A stretch of DNA of 48,461 bases from Bacteroidales bacterium. GTDB taxonomy: Bacteria > Bacteroidota > Bacteroidia > Bacteroidales > WCHB1-69. Location: positions 1-48,461 of the forward strand of contig JAFZXM010000019.1 in the NCBI GenBank assembly GCA_017616775.1, given 5' to 3'. The notes beneath the pieces were generated by a model. That model was given only the letters and a program-made list of their open reading frames with translations. It ran no database searches and was not told where the DNA came from. This document shows positions 26,502 to 35,031 of the stretch, piece by piece (the first letter of the stretch is position 1; each line of letters starts with the position of its first letter). The translations under genes were made by a program, and so were the position numbers.

Positions 26502-26525
26502 AACGTGTGATGACTATCATACGTT
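26502..26525 (-). promoter_or_regulatory. Leader hairpin upstream of rho
   Basis: A 10-bp stem (26502-26511 with 26516-26525, one G·U pair) with a tetraloop lies in the roughly 65-nt 5' leader of rho, between promoter and start. No T run follows. It may affect rho expression; Rho autoregulates through its leader in E. coli. Confidence 0.35.
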
Positions 26526-26539
26526 GTAAATGACAAATG

Positions 26540-26547
26540 CAAAGGTA
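26540..26547 (-). promoter_or_regulatory. Promoter -7 element TACCTTTG (rho)
   Basis: A TAnnTTTG match on the minus strand, about 70 nt upstream of rho and divergent from the galE promoter. Confidence 0.55.
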
Positions 26548-26645
26548 TAATTTTTTTTGATATCTTTTAATTTTTTTTTTCTAAAAAAAGCAAATGAAGT
26601 TTAAAAAATGTTTACGTTTCTTTCATTTGTTTGAATAAAAAGCGG

Positions 26646-26653
26646 TATCTTTG
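26646..26653 (+). promoter_or_regulatory. Promoter -7 element TATCTTTG (galE)
   Basis: An exact TAnnTTTG match only 8 nt before the first galE ATG and 14 nt before the second, implying a very short leader. Confidence 0.6.
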
Positions 26654-26667
26654 CAAAAAAAATGCAA

Positions 26668-27693
26668 ATGAAACAAGTGGTATTGGTTACCGGCGGAGCC
26701 GGCTATATAGGTTCACACACGGTGGTGGAATTGCAAAACAGCGGATATGATGTTGTTATAGTGGATAATTTCAGCAATTCTCAATCGTCGGTGGTGGAAA
26801 ATATAGGTAAAATTACGGGTATTACCCCCAAATTATATAGTTTTGATTTGGCCGATGAGAAGGCATGCACTGCTTTTTTTCATAAGGAACACATAGATGC
26901 CATCATTCATTTTGCAGCATATAAATATGTGGGGGAGTCGGTAGAGCAGCCTTTACGATATTATAAGAACAATTTATATTCTACCTTGAATCTTCTCACC
27001 GCCATGAAAGAGCATCATATCAAACAATTGGTGTTTTCTTCTTCATGCACGGTGTATGGTACGCCTGATGTATTGCCGGTGGTGGAAACCACCCCCGTCA
27101 AGCCTGCCACCTGTCCTTATGGCAATACCAAACAAATAATAGAGGAAATATTGCGGGATGTGTGTCACACCGAACACGAATATAAGGTGATAGCACTCCG
27201 TTATTTTAATCCCATAGGGGCGCATCCGTCTGCATTGATAGGGGAGTTGCCTAACGGAGTGCCGCAAAATCTTATCCCTTATATCACACAGACCGCTGCC
27301 GGCATCAGGGAATATTTGCAAGTGTTCGGCGGTGATTATAACACTCCCGACGGCACATGCTTGCGGGATTATATCCACGTGGTGGATTTGGCAAAAGCGC
27401 ATGTAAAGGCATTGCACAGAATGCAAAATCAAAATATGGAACAAAATTATGAGGTATTTAATATAGGCACGGGCAAGCCGTCGTCGGTATTGGATATTAT
27501 TCATGCTTTTGAAAAAGTTACAGGCAAAGTTTTACCTTATAAAATAGTATCAAGGCGTGTGGGTGATGTGGAAAAAGTGTGGGCCGATACCACTAAAGCC
27601 AATCAGATAATGGGCTGGAAAGCCCTATTGAATTTGGAAGAAATGCTGGCATCGGCATGGAATTGGGAAATGAAACACAATCAGGCCAAATAA
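26668..27693 (+). CDS. galE: UDP-glucose 4-epimerase
   Basis: An extended short-chain dehydrogenase of 341 residues that interconverts UDP-glucose and UDP-galactose. The NAD loop is TGGAGYIGSHT at the N-terminus; SSSCTVYG carries the catalytic Ser and the CPYGNTKQ segment the Tyr-x3-Lys pair. The ALRYFNPIGAHPS stretch is characteristic. ATGs at 26662 and 26668 are both possible. The second is preferred because the promoter leaves the first almost without a leader. The stop overlaps the next start (TAATG at 27691-27695). Confidence 0.95.
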   Translation: MKQVVLVTGGAGYIGSHTVVELQNSGYDVVIVDNFSNSQSSVVENIGKITGITPKLYSFDLADEKACTAFFHKEHIDAIIHFAAYKYVGESVEQPLRYYKNNLYSTLNLLTAMKEHHIKQLVFSSSCTVYGTPDVLPVVETTPVKPATCPYGNTKQIIEEILRDVCHTEHEYKVIALRYFNPIGAHPSALIGELPNGVPQNLIPYITQTAAGIREYLQVFGGDYNTPDGTCLRDYIHVVDLAKAHVKALHRMQNQNMEQNYEVFNIGTGKPSSVLDIIHAFEKVTGKVLPYKIVSRRVGDVEKVWADTTKANQIMGWKALLNLEEMLASAWNWEMKHNQAK

Positions 27694-28349
27694 TGAAAAT
27701 TTTACGTTCGGTACATAATAATTTTTTGGTAAACAGTTATTTGCTTGTTGCTGATACGGATCATGCCTGTATTATCGATCCCGGCTATGCCTCTGCAGAC
27801 GAGTGGGAGCAAATAAAAATGCTGTTTAGGGAAAAAAACATTCAACCATCCATGGTGTGCATCACTCATGCCCATGCCGATCATATTGCAGGCCTGGCCA
27901 TGTTGCATCAGGATTTTCCCCGTCTGCCCGTTTATTTGCATTCCGAAGGAATGGACGTGTATCAATCTTATAACCGCTATGCCCGCATAATGGGTTTGCC
28001 GGCAATGGATGTTATGCCGCCGATTGTCAATATCACCGCCCGGGATAATACGTTGTCTTGGGAAGGGGGGGAGATACAAATAAAACACACTCCCGGACAT
28101 TTGCAAGGCAGCGTGAGTTTGTATATCCCCGAAGAAAAAGTGGTGTTTACGGGAGATTTGCTGTTTCGCATGAGCGTGGGGCGCACGGATATGCCGGGAG
28201 GCAACTTTCAGCTGTTGGAAGAATCGATATTAACACAAATATATACACTGCCGGATGACACCGTTATTTTGCCGGGACATGGCGACAGCACTGATGTGGC
28301 ATTCGAAAAACAGAATAATCCGTTTGTAAAACAAATAATGAATCAATAA
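27693..28349 (+). CDS. MBL-fold metallo-hydrolase (glyoxalase II-like)
   Basis: A 218-residue metallo-beta-lactamase-fold protein. The metal motif [10 protein letters not shown] (HxHxDH), [30 protein letters not shown] and the last His in LPGHGDST are all present, so it should be an active di-metal hydrolase. It resembles the small YcbL-like glyoxalase II group; the natural substrate is unknown. The start at 27693 gives a one-base overlap with galE and begins with the conserved [17 protein letters not shown]. It overlaps folE by one base. Confidence 0.9.
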   Translation: MKILRSVHNNFLVNSYLLVADTDHACIIDPGYASADEWEQIKMLFREKNIQPSMVCITHAHADHIAGLAMLHQDFPRLPVYLHSEGMDVYQSYNRYARIMGLPAMDVMPPIVNITARDNTLSWEGGEIQIKHTPGHLQGSVSLYIPEEKVVFTGDLLFRMSVGRTDMPGGNFQLLEESILTQIYTLPDDTVILPGHGDSTDVAFEKQNNPFVKQIMNQ

Positions 28350-28966
28350 TGCAAGAAAATTTGGAAGAAGGATATCAACGATTGGATTTGTATAATGAAA
28401 AAACTACCGAAGCCTTACAAATGCATTATCGTGAAATATTGAAGTTGTTAGGTGAAGATGTTAACCGTGAAGGTCTGCTCAAAACGCCGGAGAGGGTGGC
28501 CAAAGCCATGCAGTTTTTTACGCAAGGATATCATCAGGATCCTGCAGCCATACTTAAATCGGCCATGTTTAAACACGATTGCCGTGAAATGGTAATTATT
28601 AAAGATATAGAGATATATTCTTTGTGTGAGCATCATTTGGTGCCGTTTTTCGGCAAAGCCCATGTGGCTTATATCCCTAACGGATATATAGTGGGGCTCA
28701 GCAAAATACCAAGAGTGGTGGATGCTTACGCCCGTCGTTTGCAGGTGCAGGAGCAGCTCACCTCCCAAATCAAAAATTGCATTCAAGACACGCTCAATCC
28801 GTTGGGAGTGGGTGTGGTGATAGAAACACAACACTTGTGTATGTCTATGCGGGGAGTGCAAAAGCAAAATTCAGTCACCACCACCTCCGATTTTACAGGT
28901 GCTTTTCTGAAACAATACAATACCCGTCAGGAATTTTTACGGATAATAGGGGCCGGCTTGCATTAA
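28349..28966 (+). CDS. folE: GTP cyclohydrolase I
   Basis: A 205-residue enzyme that makes 7,8-dihydroneopterin triphosphate from GTP, the start of folate and tetrahydropterin synthesis. The zinc Cys and the catalytic His are in [20 protein letters not shown]; the second zinc Cys is in [32 protein letters not shown] and [12 protein letters not shown] are also conserved. It is translationally coupled to the MBL gene (TAATG). Confidence 0.96.
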   Translation: MQENLEEGYQRLDLYNEKTTEALQMHYREILKLLGEDVNREGLLKTPERVAKAMQFFTQGYHQDPAAILKSAMFKHDCREMVIIKDIEIYSLCEHHLVPFFGKAHVAYIPNGYIVGLSKIPRVVDAYARRLQVQEQLTSQIKNCIQDTLNPLGVGVVIETQHLCMSMRGVQKQNSVTTTSDFTGAFLKQYNTRQEFLRIIGAGLH

Positions 28967-28973
28967 TACAGTC

Positions 28974-29007
28974 AAAAAAAAATGTCTGTATCAATCATAC
29001 AGACATT
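28974..29007. terminator. Bidirectional terminator (folE / nitroreductase)
   Basis: A perfect 11-bp stem (28981-28991 with 28997-29007). The A run before it gives a strong T run on the minus strand, serving the nitroreductase; on the plus strand the T run is weaker. It is shared by two convergent genes. Confidence 0.75.
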
Positions 29008-29031
29008 TCAGGCTCTTTTTATGCCGGATGT

Positions 29032-29784
29032 TTACATGAAATCCTGTTCAACAAGAAATTCTACCAATTCTTTGGCAAAATGTTCGTTATCCTGTTTGGT
29101 GTAACGGCGTTCTGCAAATATTTGCGCCAGATTGTCCATATTGTTGGTCTCCAGCAATTGTTTGGTAAGCTCGGAATTTTCTTTTTCCCGGTAGATATCA
29201 TTGATATCATTGTCGGAATAATTGTGATAGTGCTCTTCGTGTATCACGGCTTTTAAAGGCAGGCGGTCTGTGATGCCGGGTGTTTCCGCAGGATATCCTA
29301 TGGTTATACAGGCTACAGGTACCACATGTTTGGGCAATTTGTATAATTGGCACAATGGTTTTACATTATAGGTTACCGTTCCCATATAGCAGGTGCCCAA
29401 TCCCATGGATTCTGCGGCTATAACAGCATTTTGGGCGGCTATCACGGCATCGGTCACAGCCCATGTATAACATTGCATATTGTTAAATCCATGTTGTGCA
29501 TTGCGCAATTGGCACCATTTTATAAATCTGTTGAAATCGGCGCAGAAAGTGAGTATAACGGGAGCTTCCGTTACGGCCTGCTGATTGAAGTGCAGGGGAG
29601 CCAACTGTTGTTTTATATTTTTGTCTTTATTGACAATAATACTGTATAGCTGCATATTGCCTGTAGTGGCACCGCGGGTGGCGGCGGTGAGTATATCGTT
29701 GAGCATATCTTCGCCTATTTCTTTGTCCTGATAACGGCGTATGCTGCGATGTGCTAATAAAGTCTGCATTGTCGGATTCATCAT
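29032..29784 (-). CDS. Nitroreductase family flavoprotein
   Basis: A 250-residue FMN oxidoreductase resembling the NfsA/FRase group. Visible features: the phosphate-binding HRSIRRYQDKEI at the N-terminus, the RGATTGNMQLYS loop, the AVIAAQNAVIAAESMGLGTCYMG helix and the GYPAETPGITDRLPL tail strand. The physiological substrate cannot be told. Starts at 29784, 29781 and 29769 are possible. It is a single gene between two hairpins. Confidence 0.9.
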   Translation of the reverse strand: MMNPTMQTLLAHRSIRRYQDKEIGEDMLNDILTAATRGATTGNMQLYSIIVNKDKNIKQQLAPLHFNQQAVTEAPVILTFCADFNRFIKWCQLRNAQHGFNNMQCYTWAVTDAVIAAQNAVIAAESMGLGTCYMGTVTYNVKPLCQLYKLPKHVVPVACITIGYPAETPGITDRLPLKAVIHEEHYHNYSDNDINDIYREKENSELTKQLLETNNMDNLAQIFAERRYTKQDNEHFAKELVEFLVEQDFM

Positions 29785-29799
29785 AATAACTGTTTAAAA

Positions 29800-29833
29800 C
29801 ATTAAACGACAACCATGAGGTTGCCGTTTAATG
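29800..29833 (-). terminator. Hairpin after the OmpA/TPR lipoprotein gene
   Basis: A stem of 9 plus 5 bp with one mismatch (29800-29814 with 29819-29833) and an ATGA loop lies just past the stop at 29853. A short T run follows on the minus strand, so it is a moderate terminator. Confidence 0.55.
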
Positions 29834-29852
29834 TAGATAATATTACGGGTGT

Positions 29853-31640
29853 TTATTGAATAGCTGCTTGAAATTCTGCATTGTCTTTGTATTTTTTGAA
29901 TTCAGCGTCTTTGCTGGCTTGGAGCTTGTAAGAAGCATCCAATTGGCATGCGGATTTCAAATTGGTGTATATTTCATTAGGTGTGTTGGTTCTTGCACCT
30001 ACTATAGCCAAAAGATAATATTCGGCAGCACCTTTGTTATTGATACAATTCAATGTGGATTTTGCAGCTGCATAATCTTTGCTTAACAATTGATTTAAAG
30101 CCAGATTATAGGTGCATTTTGTATTGGACATTTTGGAAGATGCGGCAGCATAGTCACCGTTTTTCATATCAATAACACCCATGTTGTAGGATTGGGAAAC
30201 ACCTGCTTTTTCCGATGCGTCAAAAGCAATTTTGGCACCTTCATAGTCGCCTTTCAACAGGCAGATAACGCCTAAATTGTTTAATATCACACCGTTGTTG
30301 GGGGAAATTGAATTGGCTTTGTCTATTAAATTTCTTGCTGCATCTATATCGTTTTGGGAAGCTTTGATACAAGCCAGGTCGTTATAAGCTCTCCAATCTT
30401 CAGGATATAAGGAGATAGCGGTAGCGTAAATGGCTCCTTTTTGATTTAAATCTTCAGTTAAAGATGCGGAATATAACAATTCGTTCAAACTTAAAGAATC
30501 AGGATGTTTGCCGGATAATTCAGCTATTCTTGCATCTGATTTGGCATCGGTGCAATTTACTTTGATAATAGCACGGCGTAAATTAGGCAATATGTCGTCT
30601 ATTTCATTATAAATGGCAATCATATTGCGAATTTGCTGTTGTTTTTGATCCCTGTCGGCTTGAGAACGGATTACGTTTAATATTTGGTCTTTGTCTTTGA
30701 TATTGGAAGCTGCCACTGCTGCCAGGAAACCGTCCCAGTCTTCACCTTTGTCGTCGGTGGTGTATTTGATGTCTTTCTTAATATCGGCAGCTTTTACTTT
30801 TTGTTCTTTAGCTACTTTTTTAACGTATTTGTCGTATTCGCCTTCAAACCATTTTTGAGCTGTTTTGGAACGGTTGGAAGATAATTCCTGATTACGGTTC
30901 AATTCGCCTTCCGGAGATGCCCAGCCGATTACTTCCACACCTACTATTTCGGGATATTTGCCGGTGAATTCGGTCAATCCTGCCAAAGCTTGTTTGTTTT
31001 CATCTTTTTTATTCAAATCCAAGCTCCAATTTAAATTGTCTTTGTTCAATTCATAATAAATCATACCTGTGGCGGTGGCAATTTCCTGACCGTTGTAGCC
31101 GTGGTCGCTCAATATGAAATTGGTGCCTTCCGATACTTTGTCTTTATAACCCAAACCGGGTTTGTTCACTATACGTTCGGAAGTGGCGATAGTACCGTCA
31201 CCGAAATAGATTTCGTCAAAACCGGCTTCTTTGGAACCCAAAGTGGCTTGTGCCTGACCTGTTAAGGTGCTGGTGGCAAAAGCAGGCTGGTATGCCACAG
31301 TTTGTGTGGAGGTAAAGCTTCCTCCTGTTTTATATGCTATGGTTTGACCTTCTCCTGTAGCCTTTTGACCTTTTACATAGATAGGATTCAATTTCACTGT
31401 CGTACCGTCTTCTGCTTTTATTTCAGGTACTATGGTTAAATTCGCTTTTTTATGGAAATATTTGGCAGGATATGTTCCTTTGATTTCCATCGTCATTTTT
31501 CCACCATGAGTTTCAAGCGGATTAGGGTTAACAGAGTAAGTAACCTGACTCTGCTTTTTTACCATTTTTTTGAGACCGCAACCGCTAAAAACAATTGCCG
31601 CACTCAATAATAACATTGCAAAAATTCTTGTTGTTTTCAT
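29853..31640 (-). CDS. Outer-membrane-type lipoprotein with OmpA-like and TPR regions
   Basis: The 595-residue protein has a lipobox (FSGC, Cys21). Residues 30-200 are beta-rich. Around 225-270 an OmpA-C-like peptidoglycan-binding motif is seen: VEVIGWASPEGELNRNQELSSNRS, with the Asn/Arg pattern that binds diaminopimelate. From about 370 to the end it is a set of TPR-like helices (NNLGVICLLKGDYEGAKIAF, YNMGVIDMKNGDYAAA). Such proteins are widespread in Bacteroidota but unnamed to my knowledge. It follows the SPOR protein by 42 nt; both are predicted to touch peptidoglycan, hinting at an envelope pair. Confidence 0.8.
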   Translation of the reverse strand: MKTTRIFAMLLLSAAIVFSGCGLKKMVKKQSQVTYSVNPNPLETHGGKMTMEIKGTYPAKYFHKKANLTIVPEIKAEDGTTVKLNPIYVKGQKATGEGQTIAYKTGGSFTSTQTVAYQPAFATSTLTGQAQATLGSKEAGFDEIYFGDGTIATSERIVNKPGLGYKDKVSEGTNFILSDHGYNGQEIATATGMIYYELNKDNLNWSLDLNKKDENKQALAGLTEFTGKYPEIVGVEVIGWASPEGELNRNQELSSNRSKTAQKWFEGEYDKYVKKVAKEQKVKAADIKKDIKYTTDDKGEDWDGFLAAVAASNIKDKDQILNVIRSQADRDQKQQQIRNMIAIYNEIDDILPNLRRAIIKVNCTDAKSDARIAELSGKHPDSLSLNELLYSASLTEDLNQKGAIYATAISLYPEDWRAYNDLACIKASQNDIDAARNLIDKANSISPNNGVILNNLGVICLLKGDYEGAKIAFDASEKAGVSQSYNMGVIDMKNGDYAAASSKMSNTKCTYNLALNQLLSKDYAAAKSTLNCINNKGAAEYYLLAIVGARTNTPNEIYTNLKSACQLDASYKLQASKDAEFKKYKDNAEFQAAIQ

Positions 31641-31682
31641 GTAACTATTAGTTTGTTATCAATTAATTAATAATATTTTTAT

Positions 31683-32090
31683 TTACTCTTTGGTTTCGTG
31701 TTTGGGATAATGAATTTCATCTTTGATGACAAAACTGGAAGGAAAGTCAAACATGATTTTTTCTCTGAATCCTCTGGCTTCGGTTCTGGTTCTGAAATCT
31801 CCGACTCTAACCCTGAAATTAGGCTCTTTAAAAGTGACATAGGCACTCACTTGCGGATATTTTGATAAAAACATCATGCGCGTTTTTTCTGCTTTTTCGC
31901 GGGAATTGTTCCCCGATTCAAAACATATTTGCACACAAAATCCTATCATTTTGCCGTCCATTTTATCATTCAATGCGATGTGCTGTTCCATTATGTTATG
32001 AATATTGCTGTCTGCTTGCACCACTACCTGTGCATCAGTGAATGATATGTAAAATATTGTCAATAAAAAAGTTATCAATATTTTCTTCAT
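31683..32090 (-). CDS. Secreted SPOR-domain protein
   Basis: A 135-residue protein with a signal peptide (about 1-20, ending TDAQ). Residues 45-125 form a SPOR-like peptidoglycan-binding domain (GFCVQICFESGNNSREKAEKTRMMFLSKYP, then FRVRVGDFRTRTEARGFREKI). The start at 32090 (MKKILITF) gives a normal signal peptide; an ATG 9 nt upstream is less likely. First gene of a two-gene operon with the OmpA/TPR lipoprotein. Confidence 0.85.
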   Translation of the reverse strand: MKKILITFLLTIFYISFTDAQVVVQADSNIHNIMEQHIALNDKMDGKMIGFCVQICFESGNNSREKAEKTRMMFLSKYPQVSAYVTFKEPNFRVRVGDFRTRTEARGFREKIMFDFPSSFVIKDEIHYPKHETKE

Positions 32091-32139
32091 CTTTTGCATT
32101 TTAAAACAAATATCGCATGTTATAGTAAACCTATGAATG

Positions 32140-32147
32140 CAAATATA
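32140..32147 (-). promoter_or_regulatory. Promoter -7 element TATATTTG (SPOR gene)
   Basis: A TAnnTTTG match on the minus strand, 50 nt upstream of the SPOR gene start and divergent from the prmC promoter. Confidence 0.55.
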
Positions 32148-32205
32148 TAATTTTTTTTTGTGCTACAATATTTTTCCATAGAGAAAATATCTTATTTTTT
32201 TTTTC

Positions 32206-32213
32206 TATCTTTG
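32206..32213 (+). promoter_or_regulatory. Promoter -7 element TATCTTTG (prmC)
   Basis: An exact TAnnTTTG match, 34 nt upstream of prmC. Confidence 0.6.
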
Positions 32214-32247
32214 GCAAAATATTTTTTGGAGGCGATACAGTGACAAT

Positions 32248-33096
32248 ATGACATTGAAAGATATTCAAAATGAAGTCAGAAACCGATTGGCAGGCATATA
32301 TGAAAACGGCGAATTGAAAACCGTTTCGGATATGCTGCTGGAATATCATACGGGATATGATTATATTCATTTGAATATGCATTCCGGCAAAAGGGTGGAG
32401 GAAGATACCTGTCGGGCTGTTATGCGGGATACGGAGCTGCTGTGCCGCTATTATCCCATACAATATGTCACCGGCAGGGCCTTTTTTTTTGATATGCAGT
32501 TGTATGTAAACCCTCATGTGCTCATTCCCCGTATGGAAACAGAAGAATTGGTGCAATGGATATTGCAAAGCGAAAAAAACAACGGCGCCATATTGGATAT
32601 GTGTACAGGCAGCGGCTGTATAGCATTGGCTTTGGCAAAGCAATGGCCGCAAGCAAAAATATCGGCATGTGATATCTCCGCCGACGCCTTGCAGGTAGCC
32701 GTCAGGAATGCCTATGCCCAAAATCTGGCTGTCCGTTTTATACAAATGGATGTATTAAAGCCTTATGAGGAGCAAAACGGATGTCCGCAATATGATGTCA
32801 TTGTCAGCAATCCTCCTTATGTGTGCCGAAGCGAACAAGCCTTGATGAGCAAACAAGTTCTTGAACACGAGCCCCATGAGGCATTGTTTGTGGAAGATGA
32901 GCATCCTTTGGTGTTTTATCATGCCATTGCGGATACGGCAACACGGATATTAAAAAAAGGAGGAAGTCTCTATTTTGAAATCAATGAGCGCTTCGGGGAA
33001 GAAACGGTGCAATTGATGCGCGAACACGGTTTTTCACAAATAGAACTCAAAAAAGATATAAATGAAAAAAACAGAATGGTGAAAGGAAAATTATGA
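32248..33096 (+). CDS. prmC: Release factor glutamine N5-methyltransferase PrmC
   Basis: A 282-residue SAM-dependent enzyme that methylates the Gln of the GGQ motif in peptide-chain release factors. An N-terminal helical domain precedes YVTGRAFFFDMQLYVNPHVLIPRMETEELV. The SAM-binding loop is LDMCTGSGCIALALA, and the substrate-Gln motif NPPY is at 188-191. Its stop overlaps the next start (ATGA). Confidence 0.93.
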   Translation: MTLKDIQNEVRNRLAGIYENGELKTVSDMLLEYHTGYDYIHLNMHSGKRVEEDTCRAVMRDTELLCRYYPIQYVTGRAFFFDMQLYVNPHVLIPRMETEELVQWILQSEKNNGAILDMCTGSGCIALALAKQWPQAKISACDISADALQVAVRNAYAQNLAVRFIQMDVLKPYEEQNGCPQYDVIVSNPPYVCRSEQALMSKQVLEHEPHEALFVEDEHPLVFYHAIADTATRILKKGGSLYFEINERFGEETVQLMREHGFSQIELKKDINEKNRMVKGKL

Positions 33097-34433
33097 TAAA
33101 AGGATTTAAAGCATACGATATCAGGGGCGAATACGGCTCCGATTTTACCAAAGAACAGGTGTATAAAACAGGGTATTTTCTGCCTTCCTTGTTAAAATGC
33201 AATAAAATATTGGTAGGCAGAGACATACGCTTGTCCTCCGAGGAGATTTTCACCGCTTTGGCCCAAGGTATTACTCATGCGGGATGTGATGTGTATGATT
33301 TGGGTTTGGCTACCACGCCCATGGTGTATTTTTTTACCGAACGTCATCATTTTGATGCTTCGGTGCAAATAACGGCCTCCCACAACCCCAAACATCATAA
33401 CGGGTTGAAAATTTCAGCGGCGCATGCCATTCCTGTAGGCTACGATACCGGATTGAAGGAATTGGAATATAAGGTGGAACACGAAAAGGTAACACCTGTA
33501 GCCGATAAGGGAAAAATTATCTCCATGCAGGGGATGGAGGAGTATCAACAATTTTTGTTGAGTTACCGACCGGATTTCAACAATATGAATATAGTGGTGG
33601 ATGCCTCCAACGGCATGGCTAATTTGTTGATAAACGATATTTTCGGCACCCGCCCGTATTGTATCAATCAGCAAATGGACGGAAATTTTCCCGCCCACGA
33701 GCCCAATCCTTTGGAGCCTCAAAATGTGCGGCAGCTGCAAGCGGAGGTGCTGCAAAGAAAGGCGGACATCGGTGTGATTTTTGACGGAGATGCCGACAGG
33801 GTGATGTTTGTGGATGAAAAAGGTCAGTTTATAGCTCCCGATTTAATGATAGCCTTGCTGGGAGATTATTTTTTGCCCCGCTGCCGGCAGCAGGCCAAAG
33901 TGCTGTTGGATATCCGCTCGTCCAAGTCGGTAACGGAATATTTGACAGCCATGGGGGCAGAGGTGCATGTCTGGAGAGTCGGAAGAGCTTATGCCGCAAT
34001 GAAATTGCGGGAAATCGACGGCTTGTTCGGAGGCGAATTGGCAGGACATTATTATTTTAAAGATTTCTTTTATTCCGATAGCGGTATTCTGGCAGCCATA
34101 TTGATACTGAATGTATTGGCAGAATATAAAAACAAGGGATTGACGGTATCGCAGGTGATAAAAAAAATAAGCGTATATGCCAATTCCGGTGAAATCAATT
34201 ATACGGTAAGCGACAAGCAAGCGGTAATGGATAAAATAAGAGACTGTTTTTGCAATAGCGAACCCTATGAAGCCTATTACGATTTTGACGGTTACAGAGT
34301 GGAGTTTAAAGATTGGTGGTTCAATGTCCGCCCTTCCAATACAGAACCCTATTTGCGCTTTATTGCCGAAGCCCGCACCAGGGAACTGCTGGAAGAAAAA
34401 TTGGAGATAGTCAATCGGTTGATTAATAGTTGA
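33093..34433 (+). CDS. Phosphomannomutase/phosphoglucomutase
   Basis: A 446-residue alpha-D-phosphohexomutase. The active-site phosphoserine lies in TASHNPKHHNG. The metal loop is VIFDGDADRVMF, the sugar-binding loop is FGGELAGHYYFKD, and the phosphate-binding loop is RPSNTEPYLRF. The overall form is of the ManB/AlgC type, which interconverts hexose 6- and 1-phosphates for GDP-mannose or glucose-1-phosphate supply. It is coupled to prmC by a 4-nt overlap. No obvious terminator separates it from the convergent gene at 34465. Confidence 0.9.
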   Translation: MIKGFKAYDIRGEYGSDFTKEQVYKTGYFLPSLLKCNKILVGRDIRLSSEEIFTALAQGITHAGCDVYDLGLATTPMVYFFTERHHFDASVQITASHNPKHHNGLKISAAHAIPVGYDTGLKELEYKVEHEKVTPVADKGKIISMQGMEEYQQFLLSYRPDFNNMNIVVDASNGMANLLINDIFGTRPYCINQQMDGNFPAHEPNPLEPQNVRQLQAEVLQRKADIGVIFDGDADRVMFVDEKGQFIAPDLMIALLGDYFLPRCRQQAKVLLDIRSSKSVTEYLTAMGAEVHVWRVGRAYAAMKLREIDGLFGGELAGHYYFKDFFYSDSGILAAILILNVLAEYKNKGLTVSQVIKKISVYANSGEINYTVSDKQAVMDKIRDCFCNSEPYEAYYDFDGYRVEFKDWWFNVRPSNTEPYLRFIAEARTRELLEEKLEIVNRLINS

Positions 34434-34464
34434 TTATAACCATTTCGGCTCAGCAGACAGCAGC

Positions 34465-34956
34465 TCAGAACAGCACCAAAAATTGCAGGCCAGACGGATG
34501 CAAGCCTATACAGGCTTGTGTGTTCTCCATGTATTCGTTATACATATTGACAGCCTTTTTTTTATTTTTTTTACCTATCACAAACATGCTTGCTCCTGCC
34601 GCATAAAAAGGAAGGGAAGCGCTCATGATGCTTAAGCCGGCAATTGATGTTCCCCTGTCCAATCCGCCTATAGCTATGCCGTAAACAACAAAACCGCATG
34701 CTGTTAATGCTCCTGCGGAAATCAACAGGGCTTTTCCTGTTTTTTGTTGCCGGATGCCTTTTTGCCATGTGTATGCTGCCGGTGTATCGGCAAATAATTT
34801 GTCGGGGTGAAGAATTCTTTCCCCATCACAGGAGTAGAGGTGATGGCGCTCCCAGCCGATATTTATCGCCTTGGATACGGTGTCAGACGGAGTTTGTCCG
34901 TATAAACAGGTCACTCCCAACAGCATTAGGAGTAGTGCGGTGCTGATTTTTTTCAT
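34465..34956 (-). CDS. Small exported membrane protein of unknown function
   Basis: The protein has 163 residues from the chosen start (MKKISTALLLMLLG), which gives a signal peptide ending near LYGQ. Two further hydrophobic segments follow (about 75-95 with GKALLISAGALTACGFVVYG, and about 102-125). The tail is basic and then ends in hydrophobic LQFLVLF. The longer frame from 35025 runs into the hutH terminator and is rejected. I do not recognise a family. It is a single gene after the hutH terminator. Confidence 0.65.
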   Translation of the reverse strand: MKKISTALLLMLLGVTCLYGQTPSDTVSKAINIGWERHHLYSCDGERILHPDKLFADTPAAYTWQKGIRQQKTGKALLISAGALTACGFVVYGIAIGGLDRGTSIAGLSIMSASLPFYAAGASMFVIGKKNKKKAVNMYNEYMENTQACIGLHPSGLQFLVLF

Positions 34957-34984
34957 GAAAAAAAATTTTGAATGAATACGATAC

Positions 34985-35024
34985 TTAAAAAGTGCATCCG
35001 GATATTGCACAATATCCGGATGCA
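34985..35024 (-). terminator. Intrinsic terminator after hutH
   Basis: A perfect 14-bp stem (34993-35006 with 35011-35024), GCAC loop, and a five-base T run on the minus strand. It lies 7 nt past the hutH stop. Confidence 0.8.
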
Positions 35025-35031
35025 TGGCGTT

